The notes: generated by a model from the letters alone, not told the origin. A DNA stretch of 64,000 nt from Cordia subcordata (GCA_028554755.1 JAPTOF010000006.1:2350501-2414500), one strand, 5' to 3'; numbered from the stretch's first letter, positions 1 through 11,678 are shown. Numbers and translations: made by a program.

Positions 1-213
1 CATGTATGTAAACATTGATCCCATGAAGCATATATGTTTATTATGGTAAAAAAGTGTGTAGTTTTAGGAGTAAATTAAACCGAACCCCTTAATTTATCAT
101 AAATGCATGGAAATCCTTTAATTTCAAAATGTCATTAAATATAAAGAATTGTTTGACAAAGTTTTACGTCATGAGGGGAAAATAAGTAACAAGTAAAAAA
201 AAAATTTCATGAG

Positions 214-256
<43 letters not shown>

Positions 257-485
257 CAAAACGTTGTAGCGTAAATGAAATTCTTTGTTTTGTTTTGCAA
301 TGCAATGCAATGCTTTGACAAAAAAAATCATGATATGATTGTCGCAGAGCTTCAAGACTAACGATCTGTGTGTTGTTAATACGCCGCCGACTACTCAACG
401 TCTCAACCAGAACTATATAGGAGTCATTTCGATTGGCCTCTTTACTCCATTGTTCATACGCCGACTACTCATCATCAACCTCTGC
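1..485. other. Upstream intergenic region with TA microsatellite
   Basis: AT-rich flank of the CCCH gene. A (TA)n run lies at about 219-254. Bases 70-100 resemble the edge of the 'gtaaatt...cc' long-TIR elements seen elsewhere in the window (for example at 19.56 kb), so a partial copy may be cut by the window start. I see no gene here. Confidence 0.5.
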
Positions 486-493
486 TATATATA
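486..493 (+). promoter_or_regulatory. TATA box of the CCCH zinc-finger gene
   Basis: A TATATATA run follows 'ctgc' and precedes 'ggatctt'. Transcription would begin near 515-525 and give a leader of about 240 nt that carries a (TTC)n tract at about 678-702. Confidence 0.55.
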
Positions 494-759
494 GGATCTT
501 CCACTGCATTATATTTTCTCAAGCCTTGTCTGCAATCCCATTCCACTGCATTTTCTTGAATGCAACCCTAATCCATTTCTTGAAGACTTCTCTGCAACCC
601 CACCCCATTTCTTGAATAGAACCCTCAACCCACTTCGACTAGCTCTAGACTTGTTGATTGTCCCGTTCTGTTCATTCTTCTTCTTCTTCTTCTTCTTCTT
701 CTGCAATTTCTTTCTTTTTCAATCTTTCTCTTGTAAGATACTAAGTAGACTCGTGAACA

Positions 760-1827
760 ATGTCAGATTTTGATAAAGCTTGCGATCTCTTCTGGATGTA
801 TGACTACAAGATTCACTTGTGTCCTGATGGCCGCCCGCACGACCATATCATATGTCCGTTTGTCCACCCGGGTGATCACGTTCGTCGCCGGCACCCCCGG
901 CAATGTCATTACCACGCCACTCCTTGCCGAGACTTTCCTGGCTGCGGGAGGGGTTACGGCTGCAGGCACGCTCATGGTTCTTTCGAGTCCTTACTCCATC
1001 CCACGACTTTCCACACTCGCTTATGCGACGGAGGACTAGCTTGCCACGCAAGAAGGGGAAGGATATGTCTTCTTGCTCACACCCCGGAAGAATTACGACC
1101 TCCTCACGCTAACAACCAGCTGCTACCGCCTCCGGCATTGCGACCACTGCCGCCCAGGCATATCCAGGTACTCCCACCTCGTCATCCTAACCAGCTGCTT
1201 CCTGGTTACTTTTATCGTCCGCCAAGGCATATCCAAGAACTCCAACCCCGTCAGGCTAACCAGCTTCCGCCGCTTGTGCAACAGCCTCCGTTACTTGTAC
1301 TACTGCGGCCAATACCACCGCCGCCCAGGCATATCCAGGAACTCCCACCTCGTCATGCTAACCAGCTGCTCCCGGGTTACTTCTATCCGCCGCCAAGGCA
1401 TATCCAAGAACTCCAACCCCGTCATGCTAACCAGCTTCCGCCGCAAGTGCCGCCACCTCCGCCACTTGTACCACTGCGGCCAATACCACCGCCACCCAGG
1501 CATATCCAGGAACTCCCACCTCGTCATGCTAACCAGCTGCTCCCGGGTTACTTTTATCCGCCGCCAAGGCATATCCAAGAACTCCAATCCCGTCATGCTA
1601 ACCAGCTTCCGCTGCAGGTGCCACCGCCTCCGTCACTTGCACCACTGCGGCCAAGGCATATCCAAGAAGAACTCCAACCCCGTCATGCTAACCAGCTTCC
1701 GCCGCAGGTGCCGCCGCCTCCGTCACTTGTACCACTGCCGCCAAGACATATCCAAGAACTCGAACCCTGTGATGCTAACCAGCTTCCGCCGCAGGTGTCA
1801 TCGCCCCAAGATATATCCGAGAAATGA
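760..1827 (+). CDS. CCCH-type tandem zinc-finger protein with proline-rich repeat tail
   Basis: Intronless ORF of 355 aa. Residues 1-115 match the plant arginine-rich tandem CCCH family (RR-TZF; RNA-binding regulators of mRNA decay and stress responses). They hold a D-x-F-W-M-Y-x-Y-K-I-H block, 'CPFVHPGD' and 'RRRHPRQCHYHATPC', then a finger C-x5-C-x5-C-x3-H ('PCRDFPGC..GCRHAH') and a second one ending 'CLLAHTPEEL'. The second finger has a longer middle spacer than usual. From about residue 118 the usual C-terminus is replaced by tandem proline-rich repeats built from 'PPRHIQEL.PRHANQL' units alternating with 'LLPGYFYPP' and 'PPQVPPPPxLVPL'. Family proteins are usually intronless, as here. 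The start is the first ATG after the TATA-led leader. RNA binding is inferred from family membership; the repeat tail has no function I recognise. The zinc-finger call is firm, activity is unproven. Confidence 0.85.
   Translation: MSDFDKACDLFWMYDYKIHLCPDGRPHDHIICPFVHPGDHVRRRHPRQCHYHATPCRDFPGCGRGYGCRHAHGSFESLLHPTTFHTRLCDGGLACHARRGRICLLAHTPEELRPPHANNQLLPPPALRPLPPRHIQVLPPRHPNQLLPGYFYRPPRHIQELQPRQANQLPPLVQQPPLLVLLRPIPPPPRHIQELPPRHANQLLPGYFYPPPRHIQELQPRHANQLPPQVPPPPPLVPLRPIPPPPRHIQELPPRHANQLLPGYFYPPPRHIQELQSRHANQLPLQVPPPPSLAPLRPRHIQEELQPRHANQLPPQVPPPPSLVPLPPRHIQELEPCDANQLPPQVSSPQDISEK
1146..1800 (+). repeat. Coding minisatellite, about 168-bp unit
   Basis: GC-rich tandem repeat inside the zinc-finger ORF. 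Each long unit contains two short subunits starting 'ggcatatccaagaactcc' and ending 'catgctaaccagct'. About three and a half long units are visible and the last ones are shortened. Unit length is a multiple of three, so the frame is kept. Other frames are also open over the repeat, which creates spurious overlapping ORFs on both strands. Confidence 0.8.
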
Positions 1828-2811
1828 TTGAATCTCCTTTCACTGAAAACATTGCTCCAGAAAATGAGCATATACCCGAAATGCCTGACGAAGATCCGAA
1901 TCCGGTAGATTAGAAAACCGCAAATGGTTGAGAATTTGGTCAATAAAGCACATGGATGAAGGTGGCGTAGATACATATGGGTACCACTGTCTTCTTTACT
2001 TTCTATTATAAACCTTCTTCACACATGCTATTTTTAATTCTTTTTTAGTCCAAAAATGTCCCTGACCAAAAAAAAAGAAAAAAGAAAAAAGTGTTCTCAC
2101 TAAAAAAAAGGGAAAAATAATGTTTAACTTCGATTTCTTTGCAACTGTACTAGCTGATGTTTGAGAGAGATTCCCTAGAATATGGTTTTTTTTTTTTGTG
2201 GGGTCAATTTGGCGGTGGTGTCCCGAGTTTTCAGTCACTAATTAGCTTTGCAGCTACTAGATCTGGTAAAACAAAGATGTATTCAATCTTACCGTACAAC
2301 GACAGAAGGCTTGTTCAATTATGTCATGCTCTAATCTATTGCTTTTTGTTCACCTGAGCTTGTCAGATTTTTGTCTATTTTAGTGTATGGTCTATCGATG
2401 GCAGTACAAAGTTTACATTGAAAACTTGGCAAGACTTTGGTACTTTTTTCCCACAGCTTATGACTCTGTTTTTTTTAACTCATTATCTTTTTTATTCTCC
2501 ATATGGTACGGTGCTAGTAGAATTTTGTGACGCAAGATAAATTATATATTTTTATGTCGAGACTCTTTTATTACACTTGACGAAAATTCAACAACTTCTA
2601 CTGTACCATGCAATACTTAATACTTGCTTTCTTCTTTTTGGAAACAAACACTTGATCACTTATTAATGTTATGACTTAATTCAACAACTTCTAGTGTACC
2701 ATGCAATATTTAATACTTCCTTTCTTCTGTTTGGAAACAAACACTTGATCACTTATTAATGTTATGACTTCATTAATATTTATTGAATTTGAAACTACTG
2801 ATCCCAAAATT
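1828..2811. other. Intergenic region with a 93-bp tandem duplication
   Basis: No gene is supported. Copies at about 2585-2677 and 2678-2770 ('aattcaacaacttcta..gtaccatgcaat') differ at only a few positions. The remainder is AT-rich and unremarkable. Confidence 0.6.
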
Positions 2812-3005
2812 AACTAACTTGGGTAAACTATATGGATTGCTGTGTTCGTATGTATAATTTGCATATCGGTAAGGAGTATACAAGTGAGGATTTAACTATA
2901 CATATTGAATGGTGTCTCTATGTGTGACTATGCATTGGTCGTATAGTCTTCCTTTAATATGACAGCTTGATGTGATATAGTGGAGATCTCCTAGTTGAAA
3001 CTATA

Positions 3006-3049
<44 letters not shown>

Positions 3050-3464
3050 GCCCACTCTTTACTACTCCTGGTTGTAGTAATTCTTATGAACATTAGTCCA
3101 TGTGAATCAAAGGAAACTCTGAATTCTAGTGAATCTAAAGAAAATCTAACTTCTTTTCATGTGTTATAAGGTTATGAGTTTTAATTTTTATTTTGAATTA
3201 GAGTATTGTCAACTCATATTAATTTTGAAATCAATCTTTATTAGGCTCTTAGGTCAAAAATAGTGAAGGAAAAGTCTTCCCAATAAATATATTTTTTTTA
3301 AAAATTTAAACTTGTATTATCTTCTTTATGGGATGAGATCGCTAACATATTCTCAACAACTTGTTGGCTGCTAATGTTTTAATTTAGACCAAGTAATTAC
3401 AGTCAATCAATTCGGAATTTTACATACTTTCTGTGATCACTACCATATTATCTTCAATCATAAT

Positions 3465-3698
3465 GGGCTGTTTGGATTGGCTTTTTTTTTTTTTTAAGGA
3501 AAAAATATTTTTTTCCTGAAAAAGTTACATTAAATTTATAACAATTAATTGATTTGATTTTTAAAAAAATTGAAACTCTGAAAAAAACTCAAATATAATT
3601 TTTTTTTATAAGCCAAAATTTTTAGCTTATAAAAAAAATTATTTTTCAAAAGTCGTTAGAAAAAGTACTTTTGAAAAAAAGCTAATCCAAATGGGCCC
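3465..3698. mobile_element. MITE family A, copy 1
   Basis: About 234 bp, with terminal inverted repeats 'gggctgtttggattggcttt' and its counterpart ending 'aatccaaatgggccc'. The interior is A/T homopolymer-rich. Comparison with the uninterrupted sister arm near 14.3 kb shows a clean insertion flanked by the 3-bp direct repeat 'aat'. Other copies are at 5574, 42738 and 44856. Confidence 0.75.
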
Positions 3699-3797
3699 AA
3701 TGTAAACATATAAGATTACTCATTCCCCCTTATCCTGATAGCCCGATTAAGTCCATATGTTACCATTTCTTCCAAGATTTCACACAAATTCCACAAA

Positions 3798-3831
<34 letters not shown>

Positions 3832-4174
3832 CTTTTAACTCCATATTTGTTACTATTTCTACCACGACTTCACACAAATTTCACAAAAGTATATAATCTA
3901 TATACATGGGAAAGCTGAAAACCAGCAGTCAAAATAGTTTGAGTTCAGTATGTAGCAAAGCGAGAAAAACAAAAAGATGTTAGAACATAAACCAAAAGGT
4001 GGTAAGAAGACAACTTCTTGAGCTTGAGCATGATCTTGTGGGTCAAATGTTGGCTCACGATCTGGCACAGCTCAATAAGGCCCTTCTCCTGGTCTCAATG
4101 TTCCAAACAAAACCTAAACAACAACGTAACTATCAATATCTAAACAGGTGAAACCACAACTAAAGATAACTTAC

Positions 4175-4500
4175 ATATCATCCATGAACTAATTTGTAGA
4201 AACCAAGAGGCTGGCAATAATCAACCGATGAAAATTGAAAGAATTGATGTGTAGCAAGCGTTGTTTCCGCGCACTCCGATCAAGATAAATGAACGCCACG
4301 AAGAAACACGAAGGGCTACAATTAGCATAAGTAAACATTAATCTCTCAAGGAGTTATGTTAGGCCTCGTTAAGCCATGGAAAACTGAAATCTTCTGCCTT
4401 CCACAGCCTAATAGATCATTTGCCTCGGCCACTCTTTGGAGAAGCGGAGCCGAAAGGTTTATGATGAGCTTAGGCATATGGTTCTCAAGTTCCGCCAGTA
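4175..4500 (-). pseudogene. P/U-type cyclin pseudogene (exon 1 relic)
   Basis: Reverse-strand copy of the exon at 12005-12333. The initiation codon is lost (the position before 'ggcgga' reads ACT). A small deletion and insertion shift the frame near the segment matching 'LERLFTY'. A TAG follows the 'LLVSTN' stretch. The splice donor 'atgtaagtt' survives, but exon 2 has been deleted. It cannot encode a cyclin. Confidence 0.85.
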
Positions 4501-4650
4501 TGATGAGGCACAGCTGAGTGATTGGTTGGCTTGTTGTCAGGTTCAGACTGTATTCTCTACACTTCGATTTGTGATAGATACATGGAAATAGTTGTATAGG
4601 CTTTTTGTGTCTTATTAAATAAGAAAGAATCCGCTATTCACGCATTATAG

Positions 4651-4753
4651 AGGCTGTTTGGCTCTACTTATTTTTGTAGCTTATGAGTTTCTAAAAAAAA
4701 GTATTTTACTATTTGTAGCTTATAAGCCACAAATAAGCTTAGCCAAACAGGCT
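4651..4753. mobile_element. Small MITE (family C, copy 1) in the cyclin pseudogene promoter
   Basis: A 103-bp insert absent from the sister copy near 11.84 kb. The ends 'aggctgtttggct' and 'agccaaacaggct' are inverted repeats with one mismatch, and 'atag' occurs on both sides. The interior has 'agcttatgag..cttataagc'. The empty site in the intact arm confirms it as an insertion. Confidence 0.75.
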
Positions 4754-5170
4754 GATAGTCAGTTGTGCATGGGCTGGTTTCATTGGCCAGGGTTAATAGT
4801 TTTGATCAGCCGTTTTAAGAATGTGCTCAGGATAAATTAATTCTGCACTTGCTACATTTAACTTAGGCTTTCAGGTATCATCAGGATATGTTAATTTTGA
4901 CTTGGTTTTACACATTTGAGATGGGGTTGTACAATATATATATATATATATATATACATATAAAATTCGTGAACCCGTGCATCCATAAGTGTTATACTAG
5001 CGAAATATTTGGTTCATAGAATCATAGAAGATTCTTGAAAAAGTAAATACAAGAATGTGACTGGGCGTGTGGTTTGCAAAATCAAAAATTATTCCTAAAC
5101 ATGTTGTATTATTAGAAATGCAATATTCCCATGATTTGCTCAACTTTGTTAGCTTTCTTCAATGTTCCAG

Positions 5171-5602
5171 CATTCCTCGTACCACAGCGTGAGCGAGGTA
5201 AACAAAGAAAACTTCAAAGGGTGCAACGCGACCAACGTGCTACAATCGGGTAGTAATGGGAACACATCGTTTGCGCTGTCGAAGCCAGAGGAGAGATACT
5301 TTGTTTGTGGCAACAGGTTGCATTGCCTTGGAGGGATGAAGCTTCATGTGCATGTAGAGGGAAATGGAACAGCAGCAGCAGCAGCAGCAGCAGCATCACC
5401 TGCAACTACACCTCAATCTCAGCCACCAGCAGCTGGAGGCTCTTTTCCTCCACATTCTTCCAAAAGAAACAACCGTTCAGCTGCTGTTGTTCCTGGTTCA
5501 GCCTCCTATAATAGCCACGCTGGATTGGGTTGTCCATTAGTTGTATGGCTAAGCTTTTCTGTGATTGCATCTCGGGCCTACTTGAATTTGCCTTTTTTTT
5601 AA
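5171..5602 (+). pseudogene. Uclacyanin-like phytocyanin, second exon only
   Basis: After a splice acceptor ('tcttcaatgttccag') the frame reads as the C-terminal half of a phytocyanin, a secreted blue-copper cell-wall protein. It has 'YHSVSEVNKE', a disulfide Cys in 'FKGCN', and 'YFVCGNRLHCLGGMKL', so type-1 copper ligands His, Cys, His and Met plus the second disulfide Cys are present (uclacyanin pattern). An alanine run encoded by a GCA microsatellite (5369-5394) and a Pro/Ser-rich segment follow, then a hydrophobic tail. No first exon (signal peptide and N-terminal half) is visible upstream, where the inverted cyclin copy now sits. The hydrophobic tail is interrupted by MITE copy A2, which supplies the stop codon. 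It is a truncated gene or pseudogene unless a distant exon 1 exists. Confidence 0.7.
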
Positions 5603-5804
5603 GAAAAAAATATTTTTTTGGTGAAAAAGTTACATTAAATTTATAATAATAATTTGATTTTACTTCCAAAAAAATTGAAATTCTGAAAAAAAAAATCAAA
5701 TATAATTTTTTTTTAGAAATCAGAATTTTTAAATTTTTTTAAAAAATTATTTTTTAAAAATAATTAAAAAAATATTTTTTAAAAAAGTCAATCCAAACGA
5801 GCCC
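5574..5804. mobile_element. MITE family A, copy 2
   Basis: Termini 'gggcctacttgaatttgcc' and '..agtcaatccaaacgagccc' with the same A/T-rich interior as copy 1. It lies at the 3' end of the phytocyanin exon. A 37-bp direct repeat with five mismatches flanks it (5536-5572 and 5825-5861), far longer than the 3-bp duplication expected for this family. Confidence 0.7.
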
Positions 5805-5861
5805 ATAAATGATCCAAGTTTATTATTAGTTGTATGGATGAGCTTCCCTGTGATTGCATTT

Positions 5862-7135
5862 CCAATCCCTCACTTTTGTTGTTTATTATTTAAAGGGTAA
5901 ATGACTCGTTTAGTTACTGTTTGAATTAGATTTTTTTTTTTGGCAGAAAAAAATAAGTTTTTACCCTTATTTAAAGTTTTTAAACTAAGATAGACCAGTG
6001 GATATTCGGCATCGAAAGGATCATTATCGTTATATTAAAAATATGACGTGGTATTTTCAACTTCACAAAGAAGGCGCTCTTTGTTCTAGATCCTTCCTAT
6101 TTTCAACGCTTTGAGGGAATCACTTTTATTTCAACTCATTATGAGGCACCCACTAATATTAAATATGACAGAAAAGATTTTTTAAGAATAAACAGAAGAA
6201 TTGTGGATATCGGCATATAACCTCCGGCCTATAAAATGATTGGTTGAGTCAAGTCCACGTTGGTCATGGATTTAGCATTCTTTTGTGCGCCATAAGTTTC
6301 TCCTACTGTACAACGAAAAAGCAAGAGATATATTCGGGTTAGGTTGTCATGCATCTGTCTTCATTTTTTTTTTCCTCTTTCTTGATGAAAGAAAACAAGA
6401 ATTCCTTTGATGTAATAGTATAATTTCGACGTTATAAGTAAAATTTAATTTTTATTATTAAAATAATAAATATTTTACAATTATCATCTTTTATTTCTCA
6501 AAAAGATGGAAATGTGGAAACAGCATGCTAAGCAAGATTTTATATATATGAAAGTATTTGATAAAAATTTTACACGAATACGACATTACAATAGTTTGTT
6601 AATTCATATCTTGATGTTGCTTCGCGAAATAAGTTTTGAACAAACTCGGGTAAGCATATCAAATTTTAAGTTAATCACGTATGTTTTGAAGTAAATTGAT
6701 ATACAAACTGGCATATTCTAAAAGAGGCACAAGTGAAATTGAAACCAAAGTTAGATAATTATTTCATTCTTGTAAAGAGAAGAATACTAGTTCGAATTCA
6801 AAAAGCACACTTGTTGGGAGGATTTTTTTTAATCGTTTTCAACCATATAGGTTAATTTTAAATCTAATGTGGTTTGAAAACACACTAATTCAACAAAAAA
6901 AAAAGTTAGTTGGATAGTTAAAAAAGCAAAGATTTGCTTAAATTTAGATGATCAGTGAGTAAGTCTGCCATTTCCCAAAAATAAAAGATTACTCCATGGA
7001 AAAATAACTTGCAGAAAAGGAAAAGAAAAAAAATAAGAAACCCATATTACATGTCAACACAATATTCATTGTTTCCACTTTCCCCAAAATAAGTAACACC
7101 AACAAGGCAACACGTAATCTCTTAAAACACAAAAT
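5862..7135. other. Intergenic region upstream of MSRA
   Basis: No gene is supported. A dispersed repeat at about 6725-6905 ('agttcgaattcaaaaagcac..cttgttgggaggatttt') recurs in weaker form at about 14395-14530. Its 'agttcgaattc' resembles a Pol III B box, so it may be an old SINE. Confidence 0.4.
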
Positions 7136-9480
7136 ATGCTCCTCAAGGCCACCATAACCACCACCAGCGCTGCAACCACTCTCTCATCTCTCTTCAGGCC
7201 CAGCCTTTGCCTTTCACACTCCAAGCCCAGTGGTTTCATCCTCTTCCCACAAACCACCACGCCCAACTCTCTCCGCCCCTCCCCAAAGATGAGCTGGCTC
7301 AACAAGCTTGGCTTCGGTGCACGCGCCCCCTCCGAATCGACTACGGATTCCTCCTCATCCGCCATTGCTCAAGGCCCTGATGATGATATCCCCGCCCCTG
7401 GTCAGCAGTTTGCTCAATTTGGCGCCGGGTGTTTCTGGGGCGTTGAATTGGCCTTCCAGAGAGTGCCCGGTGTCACCAAGACCGAGGTTGGGTACAGCCA
7501 GGGGTTTCTCCATAGTCCAACCTACGAGGATGTTTGCAGTGGTACGACGAATCATAACGAGGTTGTTAGGGTTCAGTATGATCCTAAGGAGTGCAGCTAT
7601 GGTACCTTGCTTGATGTTTTCTGGGCTAGGCATGATCCTACCACTCTTAATCGTCAGGTTTGTTTTTCGATTTTCGTCTAATTTTCGTGCTTAATTTCGA
7701 CGTTTAAATTTAATTTTGAATCTTGTACTTGTTTTTGTTTCAATTGCTTCCCTTAACGTGGTTTGTATGTTTTCATGCGTGATGTAATATGAGAGTTATC
7801 GGAGGTCGCAATTCGCGGTCAGGTGTTGCGCCTGGGGGCGTGACATTTTGTGTAATCTAATTACATGTGTTTAATTATGTCAGTTTGAAGATGTTAATTA
7901 ATTAGTTTAATGGATGATTAGATGCTCACTTGTGATGGGTTTAAAGTTTAATTAGTTTTGGTTTTAACTTGAGGAAAATCGACGTGCAAAGATTGAAGGC
8001 TTTGGAGTGTATTTTTTTCTCGCTAACTTCTTTTATGCGTCCTTTGATGTTTTGTGGCTTTTTAATACGAAATGATCGGGTTATTCTAGGACAAATGGAA
8101 GAAGAATAGGGGTAATACTTTGTACAACCTAGCAAATTTTGTCAAAATATGCTTCGTTTCTGAGCTATTCCTCACAGAATTATGGCTGGTACTTAGTGTT
8201 TATAGAAGTTCTTGTGGTGGCGTCTGGGGTTACGCCTCTTTAAGGGATCAAGGAGCCTGTTTACGTTTCCTTTTTCTGTATAATAACTGTGTCTGTATTG
8301 TATAAGTTGATACAAGACACTGAGGCTCTAATCCCATTTTGAATATTTCATTTGCTAAAGAGAGAAAGATATAAATAATTCCACAGTTAAGTTATGATAT
8401 ATTTGTTCTCTTAAGAGCTGCACTTGTTAGCAGTTCTTAGTGATAATTATATGATTTTGCTGTTCATGGCTTGGCAAGAAGAGAAATAATATTTACCTTA
8501 TACTTGAATCCTGTTGCTCTCATCGATAATTGAACCATCAGAAAGCATGGTGGCCATGGTGTTTTAAAAGGAACTGTAGGAACATCTTATCGATGTCTTG
8601 CGGGGATATAGTAGGACACATGGCCTGTTCTGTCATCTCATGACAGAGTCATTATGTGGTATGAGTTCCATCACAACTTTGTTCTTTTGACTAAATCAAC
8701 AGATTTGATAATTGAAGGGGTACGGAGCACCTTTATTCTCCGCCATTTACGTACAATTTACGCTTTCTCCTCTTCTCCCAGTGCCCTGCAAGTTAAAGCA
8801 TGCTAAAGATGAGCCTGTTGCTCTACTTCATCTAAAACATTTCTCGTCTCTTCGTTTCAGTTATATATATAAACTTGGATTAGATCCTTTATGCAGCAAT
8901 CATGGGAAACCGGTTATTGACTTGAGCAGTATAGAGTATGCTTTGAACTAGTGCACAACGTTCTCAATCTGATTGACAGTCTTTCTCCATGTTCAATGGC
9001 TGCCCTCTTTCCCCATTGTGACCCACTGCCATTTTGACATCCTTTAATTGTCTTATATGCATTACTGTTGTTGCCATTGTGAATGTTGACGACTGATGTT
9101 CATTATAGATCTTGTGATAGTTTAGTGAATCCGTAAAACTACTTCACGGGAAGATCAGCAGTTAGCACCATTGTCCAAACATTTGATCTTTTAACTCAGC
9201 ATGTTGCTATTTATCTTTATGCATGCAGGGAAATGATGTTGGAACTCAATACAGATCTGGGATCTACTTCTATACACCTGAGCAAGAGAAGGCAGCACTA
9301 GAATCCCTGGAACGACAGCAGAAGCAATTGAACAGAAAGATTGTCACTGAAATTCTGCCTGCGAAGAAGTTTTACAGAGCCGAGGAATATCACCAGCAGT
9401 ACCTCGAAAAGGGTGGTCGATTCGGGTTTAAGCAATCTTCTGCAAAGGGCTGCAATGACCCAATCCGATGCTACGGTTAA
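7136..9480 (+). CDS. MSRA: Peptide methionine-S-sulfoxide reductase, plastid type
   Basis: Exons 7136-7657 and 9229-9480; the 1571-bp intron is phase 0 after Gln. Protein of 257 aa. MsrA reduces the S-epimer of methionine sulfoxide in oxidised proteins, using thioredoxin as reductant. Residues 1-60 are Ser/Thr-rich and low in acidic residues, as in a chloroplast transit peptide. The catalytic motif GCFWG places the active Cys at about 99. '[29 protein letters not shown]' and '[26 protein letters not shown]' are diagnostic. Cys249 and Cys255 in the C-terminal '[11 protein letters not shown]' fit recycling cysteines. The protein is complete and close to the length of plant plastid MsrA (about 255-260 aa). 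Plastid targeting is inferred from the N-terminus only. Confidence 0.95.
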
Positions 9481-10676
9481 GATTTGAGATCATGTTTTTA
9501 TATCAAATAACATTTCATATAGCCGTGGTTGCTATGAACTATGGTTGTTGATAGGCTTGGTTCTATGCTTGTTGACTGGTGTAATTTTGACCCTTGATAT
9601 ACGCTCCTGATGTAAGAGCAGCTCATGTATGTAGTATACGGTTTTCCAGGTTATATTACAATGGTTATGTATGCATCAGTAGCTTGTCCCGTTATGTTTC
9701 CTAACTTTTGCCTTATGTCCTTTAGGCGTTTGTTCTTTTATGCCCATGGTATTGTTGCTATAAGAACAAACAGCAGACAGTTAAAAGGAGCAACAAGAAG
9801 TAAAAATATAATTCTGAATATGAACATAAGAATTTTTAATATAGAAAAGTGAATTCACAAAATAATCCCTTGAATCTTACAAAATAACATCTTGGTTCTC
9901 CATCGCTTCCTCATCCATTGGAGGATTTGTTTGGTTTAAGCAGTACTTTTATCCAAATAATAGTTATATTTGCAGAAAAAAAAATGTCAATGAGGAAAAT
10001 GTTGTTCCTTGCAAAGTTAAAAAGACTCGTTAATCGGTCTTGGTTTGCCCATTAGTTATCATGACTTTGATTCAACATCACAACAATTTGTTCCTTCGTT
10101 GGTCAAGGATTAAAATGGAGTGAGATGGTCCTGGGTGATTTCTACATAATCGTTTCTCCTCCTCTACAACAAAAAGGTCTCCGTTAAATTGTTTTAGCAT
10201 TAATTTGTTCAAAGACCACTGGCGTAATTTCATTTAAAAGACTGTTGAATGAAGTCCATGACCCAACAAAAAGAATTGCCACCCATTGTCTTTGTCACTG
10301 TTGTGTACAACTCCTCTCACTTCTTGGTCCAACCAAAACTAAAATAAATTGCACAAAGAGCAGCCGTCAAGATCCACAAAATTTCTGACCCAAAAAGAAA
10401 AGAAAAAGAAATCCACAAAATTTCACCGGCCGGCATGTTGAGGGGTCATCTTGCCTTTTATCAATGCCAATTCCTTCTCCTCTTTTAGAGATATTCAGTC
10501 TACAAACTCCAAATCTAAAAATTTAGACAGTAAAAAGAATAAATTTGTAAATCAAAATTCTGAGTTTGAATCTTTATTTGACGTGGTGTATTCATTGGTA
10601 TATATATTATTACGAAGTGTGTATTATTTCAAGTGATCAAATATGGTTTCGCTTTAAGCGAGTTTCTCATTATATA

Positions 10677-10714
<38 letters not shown>

Positions 10715-11678
10715 AGCCAATTAAAGCAAGGAAGCACCAATAATTTCATAGGTTGTTAAACCAATTAATTCTAATATAACCAACTCTTAAGTTATCCAAA
10801 ACAACCGCATTACCTTCTTTTCTTTTCACATTTGGGGTTTACGTGTGGATTTTAAGTAGATCTACCCAGCAAGAAATAAGCAAACTTTTGCAACCGACAC
10901 CAGTTACATATACCGACTAGATAATCATCATCCTTTGAATTTAGGCGTTAGTGATGGCTACTTTTATACATTATTTTAGTTTTTAAAAAAAAAATCTTCG
11001 ATAGATTATGGTTTCGTAGACAAATATGAGTATTGATTTTTTCATTGACAAGGACCCAACAATTATTCAACAAACAAAAATTCAAGAAATTATGATATGC
11101 TTAGCGAGTTGTCCCCACCCCCCACAGGGGATATATGTGGAGTATTGAATTTCAAAGACCATCAAGGGAATATCATAAGCCACACGAGGCCTTATTTCAG
11201 TGGCTTCCAAACATCATGATCACGACATATGGTACTTTTGATAATTAAGTTTTGCTTTAAATCCAACTTATTAACCCAAAATTCATAAGCTACACTCAGA
11301 ACTGCTTGTTGAAGATATACGTACATATACATAGTCTGCACTTCAAATTTCACACTCTTAATACGAGATCTCCTTAGCAAGCTTTCTGTTGTTTAAAAGA
11401 ATTTTCATTGAGATTAAGGGTAGCTCAAGGTTGAGGCTACTTTTTAAAAAGAATGCGGTTGTGGGTTGAAACCTCGTAAGAACGGAGTTGATAATTTGAA
11501 AATGAGGTGTAAAAAAGAAAAGAAAAAGATTCCCTTTGGGTCCTGTAAAAGTTGCCTACTAAAAACACGAAAATCACAAGTCACGTAAATCTCTCCTCTA
11601 ACTGAGCCAAACCCTTTTGACTTCTTTACGTATTTCGAAAGATACAAGTCAAACACACCAACTACTGATTAACCCAAT
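9481..11678. other. Intergenic region between MSRA and the cyclin segment
   Basis: No coding gene is supported. A (TA)n microsatellite lies at about 10679-10709. The one structured element is the SINE-like repeat at about 11410-11530. Confidence 0.5.
11410..11530 (+). mobile_element. Possible tRNA-derived SINE
   Basis: An A-box-like 'tagctcaaggttgagg' (11421-11436) is followed about 30 bp later by a B-box-like 'gggttgaaacc' (11463-11473), then an A-rich end 'aaaagaaaagaaaaag'. Box order and spacing fit a tRNA-derived SINE. I found no clear target-site duplication. Confidence 0.4.

Larger units (their letters stand above)
2812..4924 (-). repeat. Inverted, degraded copy of the cyclin/GRP segment
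   Basis: Reverse-complement similarity to 11679-14866 runs from the GRP stop codon and 3' flank (2812 onward), through the cyclin 3' flank (about 3360-4085), to the cyclin first exon and promoter (about 4175-4924). Cyclin exon 2 and nearly all of the intron are missing. Two MITEs (3465-3698 and 4651-4753) have inserted since the duplication. A (TC)n(TA)n tract lies at 3005-3041 and a (TA)n tract at about 3799-3828. Confidence 0.85.

Noticed and set aside
1073..1831. Second long plus-strand frame and a minus-strand frame over the CCCH gene
   Set aside because: They are open only because the minisatellite lacks stops in other frames; they have no zinc-finger or other domain and start inside the real gene.
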